64,000 bases of DNA, taken from NCBI RefSeq assembly GCF_009765985.1, contig NZ_LMUM01000034.1, positions 674,729 to 738,728 of the forward strand, given 5' to 3'. The DNA is from Acidobacterium sp. S8 (GTDB lineage Bacteria > Acidobacteriota > Terriglobia > Terriglobales > Acidobacteriaceae). Below, piece after piece: positions 1 to 7,581 of this stretch. Within the stretch, counting starts at the first letter, position 1; each line of letters starts with the position of its first letter. The translations under genes and the position numbers were made by a program. The notes under the pieces are model-generated. The model saw only the letters and a program-made list of their open reading frames with translations, had not been told where the DNA came from and ran no database searches.

Positions 1-165
1 AGCCGCGGATAGCTCCCCAGCCTCACCTTCCGCTGCGATGCGCGCCGCTTCGCGGGCAAGAATCGCTGTCGGGGGCAGAGGAGCGCGTCGCGCGGCGAAC
101 TCCACCGCAACCAGCAGCGCGCGGTCTTCTGCGCCATCCGTGCCTGTGCGTTGAAGCTCACCCAC
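1..165 (-). CDS. hflX: GTPase HflX, N-terminal fragment (gene runs off the window)
   Basis: Reading leftward from hfq, an open frame continues to the window edge with the peptide EDRALLVAVEFAARRAPLPP about 15 residues in, which resembles the start of HflX proteins (ribosome-associated GTPase that splits stalled ribosomes). The GTPase domain lies outside the window, so the call rests on this short stretch plus the well-known hfq-hflX gene order. I chose a GTG at 165 because an AGGA lies about 10 bases before it; the frame is open up to the hfq stop (195), so a CTG start there is possible. It would be co-transcribed with hfq. Confidence 0.5.
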   Translation of the reverse strand, partial: MGELQRTGTDGAEDRALLVAVEFAARRAPLPPTAILAREAARIAAEGEAGELSAA

Positions 166-195
166 GAAACGTTGTTCCTGAAATTCTTCCCGCAG

Positions 196-492
196 TTAGG
201 CGCTCTGTTCTGCGGTCGCTGATCCCGTCGGGCTGCCGGTCGCAGAATGCGACGCAGGCGGCCTGTGGTCAGCATGCAGCACAGACCGGGAGCTCACCAC
301 AGTTGAGATGGCGTGCTTGAAGATCAATTGTTCCTGGCTGTTGTTCTCCAGCAGCACAGAATATTTGTCGAAGGAGCGGATCTTTCCTGTCAGTTTCACT
401 CCGCTGACCAAGTAGATCGTAATGGGGGTCTTGTCTTTACGGACCGTATTAAGAAACGTGTCCTGGATGTTCTGTGCCGGCTTGTTATCCAT
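196..492 (-). CDS. hfq: RNA chaperone Hfq
   Basis: Hfq is a hexameric Sm-like protein that matches small RNAs with mRNAs. This 98-residue protein has the N-terminal [20 protein letters not shown] stretch (Sm1) and the signature FKHAIST (Sm2, normally YKHAIST) at about residues 59-65, followed by a Ser/Thr/Ala-rich tail that is probably disordered. An upstream in-frame ATG at 510 exists, but the ATG at 492 is preceded by AGGAG at proper spacing and matches the usual family start. The hflX-like frame follows directly, so the two probably form an operon. Confidence 0.95.
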   Translation of the reverse strand: MDNKPAQNIQDTFLNTVRKDKTPITIYLVSGVKLTGKIRSFDKYSVLLENNSQEQLIFKHAISTVVSSRSVLHADHRPPASHSATGSPTGSATAEQSA

Positions 493-926
493 GTGCCGAT
501 CTCCTGTCATATATATCTCGTAGATTCAACTGCAACACTTAAAATTGCATTCAATACCCGAAGGCTATACAAGGTTGTAGAACAATACTGAGGATAAACC
601 GAACCATGCAATGCCTCGTTAGCAAGCCCTGATTCCGTTCAGCCTGACGAAGAGAGACCTATTCCGCCTCAGACGTAGTTTGATGCCACAAATTTTTGAA
701 GGATGTACAACCTTCAGAAATTTCTTTCCCACCTGAATAGTGACGCACCGCGCTCGTTCGTTACATCCACCTTTCGATGGATCGAGCAATTATTCCTCGT
801 TACTCGAAGAGACTACGCCAATTTTCGGATCCCTGGCTCTTCGATGATTCCACGTATGAGGGTATTTATGAAAGGTATTTATGAAATCATCGTTAAAAAA
901 AGCTTTTCTGTGGCAAAAAAACAAGC
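493..926. other. Intergenic region without a gene
   Basis: It lies upstream of hfq and downstream of the SH3 lipoprotein gene, both read leftward, so it should hold the hfq promoter. A possible weak promoter for hfq is TTGCAG, then 16 bases, then TATATG on the minus strand just before the hfq ribosome binding site. A perfect tandem 13-mer (GGTATTTATGAAA) sits at 861-886. No convincing gene or terminator was seen. Confidence 0.4.
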
Positions 927-2183
927 TCATTTATGCGAATGCCGCTTCGCATGCGTCTCATGCCGTTTCTTGCTCTTTTTCCCTTTTTCGGCCGCCGGTG
1001 CGGCTGTTGTAGCCCGTGGCTGAGGCGTCTGCGGAGCAGGAGCCGCGCTCGGAGGCTCAACCTTTCGCACAATCACCCCCTCCAGCCGGTAGGTCTGGAG
1101 AGTCGTGTTCGCGGGCCGCGCCGCACCCGTGGCCGGGTCGATCGATATCGTGTCGTCCGAAGCGGTCTTGAATGAAAACACCGGTATCGTGCCGATCTTG
1201 TCAAAGGTCTGCATACCTACGTGCACCGGCAGATATCCCTGCAGATTCCGCATCCGGTAAGCCGTCTCATACCGATGCTTATGTGAATTCCAGGTAAAAA
1301 TACGCACCTGGTCAAAGTCATACGGAAGTCCGTCTTTATACGGTCCCAGAACCGTCACATACTCCGGCGCCTGTCCATTCGGAAAATTCGATCCCGGATC
1401 GCTCACCGTCGTCAGTTGATACGCACCAATCATCCGCTGGCTCTCCGCATATCCCCCAATCGACTCCGGAATATCGATATCCAGCCGCCTCGACAGCATC
1501 CAGCCCACGCGTCCCTGCTTATCCCGCACGAGCCACCAGTCTTCGAGCACCGGCGGCACGGCAGGAGCTACTGGCGTTGGTGTAGATGGTGCAGTAGTAT
1601 CCGGCTTTTCGGGCGATTTCACCTTCGCGGCGTCTGCCTTAGCCTTTGCACTATCGCTTTTCGGCTTCTTGGGCTTCGCTACAGGCATAGCCTGCGGTGG
1701 GTTGTCTTTCGGTACGGAAGCGCGCACCAGCATTTGCAGCTTGTCGTTCTCCGGAAGCAGAAAAAATCGGTCTTCTTTTCGGCCTGGCCGTACATGCAGA
1801 TAAAGGTCATCCCGCAGCGTCGCTGTGGCAATCACAGGATCGTTGACATGCTGCTTTGTCAGGTCGACAAACTGTTGATAAGTTGCCTGATCGATAACGC
1901 CGTGTTCCTCGATCCAGCCAATCTCGCCCTTCTCCGTCTTCACCTTCAGAAAGCGGCGCGAGTGCTCCACAACTTCGAGCCGCTGCCCATTCGCCACATC
2001 GCCCACGCGGTTCGAAACCGCAGCAATGCGGTCACGCAGAAACGTCTCCTTCGCCACCACATACACATACTCCTTGGCAGGCTTGGGCCGCAGCCGATTG
2101 CAGCCGCCTATCGTCAGAAGCAACACAATTGCAGGTAGGACACGGGCAAACGGAGAGAAAAACTGGCGAGGAACTATGCTCAT
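927..2183 (-). CDS. Lipoprotein with bacterial SH3-like domains
   Basis: I do not recognise a named family member. The chosen start (ATG at 2183) gives 418 residues beginning with a lipoprotein signal peptide, hydrophobic VLPAIVLLLTIGG followed by Cys, so it should be anchored in the envelope. Residues about 40-100 (FLRDRIAAVSNRVGDVANGQ ... EIGWIEEHGV) look like an SH3_3 domain, and a second SH3-like unit ends in DKQGRVGWMLSRRLDI at about residue 240. A Lys/Ala/Pro-rich linker separates them and the C-terminus is strongly basic with many His and Lys. SH3 domains of this kind usually bind peptidoglycan or peptides. The frame is open upstream to a GTG at 2249, with a purine-rich run near a TTG at about 2210, so the start is uncertain. 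Confidence 0.6.
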   Translation of the reverse strand: MSIVPRQFFSPFARVLPAIVLLLTIGGCNRLRPKPAKEYVYVVAKETFLRDRIAAVSNRVGDVANGQRLEVVEHSRRFLKVKTEKGEIGWIEEHGVIDQATYQQFVDLTKQHVNDPVIATATLRDDLYLHVRPGRKEDRFFLLPENDKLQMLVRASVPKDNPPQAMPVAKPKKPKSDSAKAKADAAKVKSPEKPDTTAPSTPTPVAPAVPPVLEDWWLVRDKQGRVGWMLSRRLDIDIPESIGGYAESQRMIGAYQLTTVSDPGSNFPNGQAPEYVTVLGPYKDGLPYDFDQVRIFTWNSHKHRYETAYRMRNLQGYLPVHVGMQTFDKIGTIPVFSFKTASDDTISIDPATGAARPANTTLQTYRLEGVIVRKVEPPSAAPAPQTPQPRATTAAPAAEKGKKSKKRHETHAKRHSHK

Positions 2184-2455
2184 TTGGAGGAAAGGAGAAC
2201 AAGAGGACAACAGCCCACTCTTCTTCCTTTTATTCCTTGAGCATAGCACTGAAAATTGCGGTCTTCGGCTGCCGCGAAACTAAGCAGTAATACCGCTCTG
2301 CCACGCCTCGCTTGTTCACGCCTCACAATTTCTTTGAAGTATTTTTCATCCGGCACACAAATTTTTTATTCTTCGATCTCATAAATCCGGGGAAGCCATC
2401 CCAGACGTACAGACGATGTACATGCCTGATCTTCGTTGAAATAGGAGGCACTCAC

Positions 2456-3367
2456 GTGAAGAAGCTCGATGAGTTTTTTAAAAAAGGCGTATCCCGCCGT
2501 TCCTTCATAGCTGGAGTAGGAATCAGCGCAGGAACAGCGGCTACTGCATTAGCCATCGGATGCGGCAATAACAGCAGTTCCTCATCCGGCCCCTCGCCAA
2601 ACCCAACACCCACGCCCACCACCTTTACCGACGCAGATTATCTCAACTTCGCTCTGAACCTCGAATATCTCGAAGCCGAATTTTATCTCCGCGCCGCTAC
2701 CGGATCAGGTTTATCTGACACCGACGCCGGATCGAGCGCTGGCGCAGTTACTGGCGGTTCGCAGGTCGCGTTCAAAACGCTTGCCATCCAGCAATACGCT
2801 ATGGAGATTGCGAATGATGAGCTTGCCCACGTGCGCTTTCTCCGCAAGGCCCTGGGATCAGCCGCCGTCAGCCGCCCGGCCATCGATCTCACCAACAGCT
2901 TCAATGCGGCAGCCATGGCCGCTGGTATCGGATCTACCTTCAATCCTTTTGCGGATGAAAACAGCTTCCTCGTCGGCGCATTTACCTTTGAGGATGTCGG
3001 CGTCACTGCCTACCACGGAGCCGCCAGTCTGCTGACCGACAAGAATAATCTCGCCGCTGCTGCCGGTATCCTCGCTACCGAGGCCTACCACGCCGGCGAA
3101 ATTCGTACCCTCATCACCCAGCTTGGCGATCCCTATGTGACCTACGCGAACCAGATTTCCACTCTGCGCGCTACAGCGGGAGGCGGAGCCGAGACGCAGC
3201 TTTCAGGCAGCACGATCGTGGCCTCTGACTCCAACTCCATCTCCTATGACCGCACGCCCAGCCAGGTGCTGCATATCGTCTATCTGAATCCAGCGGCTGG
3301 CGTCGTCAAGAGCGGCGGGTTCTTTCCCAACGGACTCAACGGCAACATCACAGCTTCGGCTTCCTAA
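2456..3367 (+). CDS. Tat-exported ferritin-like lipoprotein
   Basis: This 303-residue protein belongs to the ferritin-like (Ferritin_2 / desiccation-related) family. The GTG start at 2456 is preceded by AGGAGG seven bases upstream. The N-terminus has a twin-arginine motif (SRRSFIAGVG, Arg14-Arg15) followed by a hydrophobic stretch and LAIGC, so it looks like a Tat-exported lipoprotein acylated at Cys36. A Ser/Pro/Thr linker leads into a four-helix domain with candidate metal ligands in LEYLEAEFY, NDELAHVRFL, FEDVGVTAYHGA and TEAYHAGEIR. In known relatives these Glu/His residues bind a di-iron or di-manganese centre, but activity is untested. The neighbouring gene is a paralogue with the same motif order. 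Confidence 0.85.
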   Translation: MKKLDEFFKKGVSRRSFIAGVGISAGTAATALAIGCGNNSSSSSGPSPNPTPTPTTFTDADYLNFALNLEYLEAEFYLRAATGSGLSDTDAGSSAGAVTGGSQVAFKTLAIQQYAMEIANDELAHVRFLRKALGSAAVSRPAIDLTNSFNAAAMAAGIGSTFNPFADENSFLVGAFTFEDVGVTAYHGAASLLTDKNNLAAAAGILATEAYHAGEIRTLITQLGDPYVTYANQISTLRATAGGGAETQLSGSTIVASDSNSISYDRTPSQVLHIVYLNPAAGVVKSGGFFPNGLNGNITASAS

Positions 3368-3379
3368 GGAGACACGGAC

Positions 3380-4294
3380 ATGGACTTCATTGAAGAAAAA
3401 GATCGCACCACCGCTCTTCTTGAGGAAAAGAAGTCATCGCGACGTTCCGCCATACTTCTTGGCGGCGCTGCCTTAGCAGGCATGGCGCTCAGCCGTAGCC
3501 GGGCCTTCGCCCAGGCCTCAACCACCGTCACTGACAACGACATTCTCAACTTCGCCCTAAATCTCGAATTCCTTGAGGCGCAGTTCTACACCATTGCCAC
3601 AACTGGCATGACGCTCGAACAGGCCGGCATTTCTACCAAAGGTGGAGACGGCACAGCCGGCGGCACCGTGACCGTTAAAGCGAATGCAAAGGTTCCCTTC
3701 AAAGATCCTCTGCTCACGCAGCTGGCCGCTGAAATCGCCATGGACGAGCAGAATCACGTGAAGTTTCTGCAGTCTGCTCTCGCCACCAACGCGGTAGCGC
3801 AGCCGAACATCGACCTCATGACCAGCTTCAATACGCTCGCCATGGCAGCAGGTCTCGGAGCCACATTCGATCCCTTCGCCAGCGAAACCAATTTCCTGCT
3901 CGGAGCTTTTATCTTTGAGGATGTCGGCGTCACTGCCTATCAAGGCGCGGCCGGACTCATCTCCAGCAAAACCTATCTCGATAAAGCCGTCGGCATTCAT
4001 AACGTCGAGGCCTATCACGCCGCAGCCATCCGCACCCGTATCTTTCAGGCCGGAACCGCAGCGCAATCAGCATCCCAGGCCATCGCCGCCACGCGCGCCA
4101 AACTCGACGGAACTGGCAACGACGACATCGGCGTCGGCATCACCAACGGTGCCGCTACCATCGTCAACAACGATGCCAATGGAATGACGTATGCTCGCAC
4201 GACTTCGCAGGTGTTGAGCATCGTCTACGGAGGAGGTGCCGCCGGAACCGGAGGCGTCTTTTACCCGAATGCAATGAACGGAACTATTAAATAG
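3380..4294 (+). CDS. Tat-exported ferritin-like protein, paralogue of the upstream gene
   Basis: The protein has 304 residues and the same ferritin-like fold as its neighbour: LEFLEAQFY, MDEQNHVKFL, FEDVGVTAYQGA and VEAYHAAAIR supply Glu and His ligands in the usual order. It has a Tat-type signal (SSRRSAILLGG, then AFAQA as a likely signal peptidase I site) and no lipobox Cys, so it should be soluble in the periplasm while its neighbour is lipid-anchored. Its ribosome binding site (AAGGAGA) overlaps the stop codon of the first gene, so the two are translated from one message, with a terminator right after. Confidence 0.87.
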   Translation: MDFIEEKDRTTALLEEKKSSRRSAILLGGAALAGMALSRSRAFAQASTTVTDNDILNFALNLEFLEAQFYTIATTGMTLEQAGISTKGGDGTAGGTVTVKANAKVPFKDPLLTQLAAEIAMDEQNHVKFLQSALATNAVAQPNIDLMTSFNTLAMAAGLGATFDPFASETNFLLGAFIFEDVGVTAYQGAAGLISSKTYLDKAVGIHNVEAYHAAAIRTRIFQAGTAAQSASQAIAATRAKLDGTGNDDIGVGITNGAATIVNNDANGMTYARTTSQVLSIVYGGGAAGTGGVFYPNAMNGTIK

Positions 4295-4316
4295 AAATGA
4301 AGCCACGCACCAAATA

Positions 4317-4347
4317 AGGGGCCGCAAATCTGCGACCCCTATTTTTT
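4317..4347 (+). terminator. Rho-independent terminator after the ferritin-like pair
   Basis: AGGGGCCGCA at 4317-4326 pairs with TGCGACCCCT at 4331-4340 with one mismatch and a four-base loop, followed by a run of six T. It may also slow the convergent gene that ends at 4355. Confidence 0.85.
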
Positions 4348-4354
4348 GGGTAGT

Positions 4355-5518
4355 CTATTTCGTCGCTACAATGGCGCTCGCCAGCGTAGGATCGGTCCCG
4401 GTTGTCTTGCTCGAAAAGGCATCCAGCTTCCCCGGCGTCGTCGTGTCAATGGTGAACACCTGCATATCCGGATTGCCGCCTACGCAAGCCACTGCGATGT
4501 ACGCTCCCGTCTTATCCTCCACGATATCCACCGGCGCTGAACCCGTCGTGTAAGGTGATCCCGAAAGCGCCGTCAGCGCTCCGTTTGCGGAAAGCGCAAA
4601 GCCGCTGATCGTGCCATCCGTCCGGTTGGTCACATATACATAGCTTCCACTCGCGGTGACCACCACCTGCGATGGGCCCAGCCCTGTCTTCGTCGGAGAT
4701 GTCGCTAACTCCGTGAGTATGGAACTCCCGGTCGTATTGATGCTCAACACGCGAACTGCATTGATGCCTGTCTCCGTTACAAACAGATACTTGCTGGTCG
4801 GATCGCTGGCCAGCCCCATGTCGGCATTCGTCGATGCTTTGGGGCTTAAAAGTTGGCTCTTGCTGATCACGCCTGTCGCGGAGGCAAAGGTCAGAATATC
4901 CACTCCGCCTGTTCCCAGCGAGATAAACACATACTGGCCATTCGGCGTGATATACAGGTTGCCCGTCGTGCCTGTGTCCAGCGCCAGCGGATTACCCTGC
5001 GTCGTCAGCGCTCCCGTGCTGGCATTGATGCCGAAGACATAGACCTGCGGTGTCAGGTCCGCCACAATCAGCCATTGCCCCGTAGGATCGACCTTCATCG
5101 TGACCGGACTCACGCCTGTCGCAACCGGGCTGCCACTGTTCGCGACCGTGAGGGTTCCATCGGAATTGATGGTGTACGCATAGATGCCGCCGGAGAGGCT
5201 GCCCATATAGAGAAACGTATCTTTCGGCGTAATCGCCATCGCATTCGGCGGCAGTCCCGTCGCAAAGGGCGAATTTGAAAGATCGCTCACCGCGCTGTTC
5301 GCAATCGTGAATCCCGCAATAGAGCTCACGCTGGTCGACGAATTCGCTACGTACAAGTAATTGCCGCTGTTCGTGTTTCCGCCGCCGCCTGTCTCATCCG
5401 GAAAAAACTTACCCCCGCATGAGCACAGCAGCATCAATCCGGCCATGCAAAAGAAATGAAAAAGCCTCGTCTTCAATCCAGATCTCACTCGTTCGACTCT
5501 CTTGTCCTCATGCCCCAT
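4355..5518 (-). CDS. Lipoprotein with YVTN-type seven-bladed beta-propeller (lactonase-like fold)
   Basis: The 387-residue protein starts with an Arg-rich N-region and FFCMAGLMLLCSC, a lipoprotein signal. The rest is made of repeated blades such as NYLYVANSSTSVSSIAGFT, KYLFVTETGINAVRV and SYVYVTNRTDGTISGF, the pattern of YVTN / 6-phosphogluconolactonase-like propellers. Many such proteins occur in acidobacteria as surface or periplasmic proteins without known substrate, and no enzymatic role is claimed here. The frame is open to 5680, but the region upstream of 5518 overlaps the likely promoter of the divergent M28 gene; a GTG at 5488 is another possible start. Confidence 0.75.
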   Translation of the reverse strand: MGHEDKRVERVRSGLKTRLFHFFCMAGLMLLCSCGGKFFPDETGGGGNTNSGNYLYVANSSTSVSSIAGFTIANSAVSDLSNSPFATGLPPNAMAITPKDTFLYMGSLSGGIYAYTINSDGTLTVANSGSPVATGVSPVTMKVDPTGQWLIVADLTPQVYVFGINASTGALTTQGNPLALDTGTTGNLYITPNGQYVFISLGTGGVDILTFASATGVISKSQLLSPKASTNADMGLASDPTSKYLFVTETGINAVRVLSINTTGSSILTELATSPTKTGLGPSQVVVTASGSYVYVTNRTDGTISGFALSANGALTALSGSPYTTGSAPVDIVEDKTGAYIAVACVGGNPDMQVFTIDTTTPGKLDAFSSKTTGTDPTLASAIVATK

Positions 5519-5588
5519 CTCACTAAGCACTAACCCCGCGGAACAGCGCGCCGTGTCTTTTATCTTCGATATACTGCGCTCACACACT

Positions 5589-6590
5589 ATGCACAAATCC
5601 ATCCGCCTAGTCTTGGTCATATCACTGCTCGTACCCTTTTGTCGCGTCGCAGCCGCCGCCAGCCATCCCTCTTTCTGCAATCAGTGCGTTCGCGCCGATG
5701 AAAATTTCCTCGCCTCCGACTCCCTCCACGGACGCGGCAGCGCCACCCGCGATGAGCACATCGCCGCCACCTGGGCCGCCTCGCTATTCGAAAGCTTCGG
5801 CCTTGAACCCGCAGGCGACAACGGTAGTTTCATTCAGAAAGCGCCTCTGCCCGACCCGCTTCCCGACCGTCTGAAGCAGCGCCTTGCGAAATACGAGGAT
5901 ACCCCCCGTACTGAAACCTGGAACGCCGTCGCCGTCCTTCGTGGTTCCGACTCAAAGACGCAGCAGGACGCCATTCTGCTCACCGCGCACCTCGACCACC
6001 TCGGTATCGGCCCCGCCGTCAATGGCGACACCATCTACAACGGAGCTGACGACGACGCCTCCGGCACCACCGCCGTCATCGAACTCGCCCGCGTGCTCAG
6101 CCAGGGCAAGCGCCCCAAACGCACCATCATCTTCGCATTATTCGGCTCAGAGGAAATCGGCGGCTTCGGCAACCGCTACTTCATCGATCACCCGCCCGTG
6201 CCGCTCGATCACATCGTCACCAATCTCGAATTTGAAATGATCGGACGCCCCGATCCCGCGGTCCCCGCAGGCGATTTCTGGCTCACCGGTTGGGAGCGCT
6301 CGAACCTCGGCCCCACGCTCGCCGGACATGGCGCGCACCTCGCCGGTGATCCGCATCCGAAGGAGCAGTTCTTCCGCCGGTCCGACAATTACGCCCTTGC
6401 GAAAAAAGGCATCATCGCGCAAACCGTCTCCAGCTTCAACCTGCACAAGGACTACCACCAGCCCAGCGACGAGATCGATAAGCTCGATATACCCTACATG
6501 ACCACCGTCATCTCATCCATGGTGAAACCCATCACCTGGCTCGCCAACACTGACTGGAAACCAACCTGGAATCCCAACGGCAAGCCCTAG
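5589..6590 (+). CDS. Secreted M28 family metallopeptidase
   Basis: The 333-residue protein has a cleavable signal peptide (IRLVLVISLLVPFCRVAAAA) and an M28 zinc-peptidase domain. Visible ligand and catalytic motifs are AHLDHLG (His and the supporting Asp), NGADDDASGT (bridging Asp), LFGSEEIGG (catalytic Glu and Glu ligand), EMIGRPDP, and the late His in KDYHQPSDE. Relatives are co-catalytic di-zinc aminopeptidases acting outside the cytoplasm. The ATG at 5589 is chosen because it starts the signal peptide; the frame itself extends upstream. Confidence 0.88.
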   Translation: MHKSIRLVLVISLLVPFCRVAAAASHPSFCNQCVRADENFLASDSLHGRGSATRDEHIAATWAASLFESFGLEPAGDNGSFIQKAPLPDPLPDRLKQRLAKYEDTPRTETWNAVAVLRGSDSKTQQDAILLTAHLDHLGIGPAVNGDTIYNGADDDASGTTAVIELARVLSQGKRPKRTIIFALFGSEEIGGFGNRYFIDHPPVPLDHIVTNLEFEMIGRPDPAVPAGDFWLTGWERSNLGPTLAGHGAHLAGDPHPKEQFFRRSDNYALAKKGIIAQTVSSFNLHKDYHQPSDEIDKLDIPYMTTVISSMVKPITWLANTDWKPTWNPNGKP

Positions 6591-6636
6591 CCATGACAGC
6601 CATTTTTTCTCGAAAAAACTAACACCAACATAAAAC

Positions 6637-6664
6637 GTCATTCTGAACGAAGCGAAGAATCTCA
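6637..6664. repeat. Half copy of palindromic repeat family C (GTCATTCTGA...GAAGAATCTC)
   Basis: The sequence begins GTCATTCTGAACGAAGCGAA and ends AAGAATCTC, matching the left arm of the repeats at 42565-42641 and 10002-10035. A degenerate right arm may run into 6674-6696, just over the first possible ATG of the next gene. Confidence 0.6.
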
Positions 6665-6733
6665 AACAATCCGTAGATGAGCTTCTTCGCCTTCGCCACG
6701 TTTAGACAGCTTTTTGGCGCGGTGTGGCACACG

Positions 6734-7294
6734 ATGTACCCTGTGCTCATGCGGACCACGCTCAAAATACTCATCGTCCTCATCATTGTGTGCCTTATCT
6801 GTCCGGCAACCGTTCTCGGCCTTTACTTCTTCGCCTCAAGTCAAAATGCAAATCTCAATAAAGTAGACGCCCTCATTGTCCTCGGCTGCCCCACAAAGGC
6901 CGACGGCTCACCCACGCCGGAACAGCGTGAGCGCGTCATGGAAGGCGTTCGAGAATATCAAAAGGGCGTCAGCAGCGAGATCATCATAACCGGCACCGCC
7001 GCTCATAATCAGTTTGTGGAGGCACACGACACCATCCAGAACATCTACTACTCGAACAAAATCATGGAAGCGCATGGCTGGCACACGACGGAAGTCATCA
7101 GCTCTCCCTATCACCTGCCGCGCACCGCACTCATCCTCCATCACTATCCGCAACTGCAATGGAAAACGCACCCCGCGCAATGGCCTCCGGAATACAGCCT
7201 TTCGAAAAAGCTGCAGCTCGAGTGGAAAGAAGCCCGAACCTGTTTTCGCATCCACCTGCATGGCTTCCCGCCATCAAAATATCTGCCGAATTAG
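6734..7294 (+). CDS. SanA/YdcF-like DUF218 membrane protein
   Basis: About 186 residues with one N-terminal membrane helix (LIVLIIVCLICPATVLGLYF) and a DUF218 domain: DALIVLGCP, PTPEQRERVMEGVREYQ, IIITGTAA and SSPYHLPRTALILHHY are typical. Family members such as E. coli SanA and YdcF affect envelope barrier function, but the biochemical activity is not settled. The frame is open to an ATG at 6677, which lies in repeat-like sequence and has no ribosome binding site; ATGs at 6734 and 6749 fit the membrane helix better, so the exact start is uncertain. Confidence 0.75.
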   Translation: MYPVLMRTTLKILIVLIIVCLICPATVLGLYFFASSQNANLNKVDALIVLGCPTKADGSPTPEQRERVMEGVREYQKGVSSEIIITGTAAHNQFVEAHDTIQNIYYSNKIMEAHGWHTTEVISSPYHLPRTALILHHYPQLQWKTHPAQWPPEYSLSKKLQLEWKEARTCFRIHLHGFPPSKYLPN

Positions 7295-7581
7295 TTTCGC
7301 TAAGGTATAGCGGCGAGAGCGAAGACGCGACCAGCATATGGCCCACTAGCGCTATTGGCGGGTTGCTACAAGAAATTGCGATTTTCAGGCCGGCGGTGAA
7401 TTTAGAAACAAATATGGCGTGATATGGCGCTAAATGTCGCTCACGGTATGTATGATTGCAACAAGGTCCAGTGGGAAAAGTCCTGATCGGAAATCACAAC
7501 ATGAACCTGGGCAAGTGATTTATCCAATTGAGAAAACACTCTCTGATGCCACCGTACTCGCACGAGGAAAGGTTGGATCCG
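7295..7581. other. Intergenic region upstream of the radical SAM gene
   Basis: No gene, tRNA, riboswitch or repeat of the local families was recognised here. It should hold the promoter of the radical SAM gene. Confidence 0.35.
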
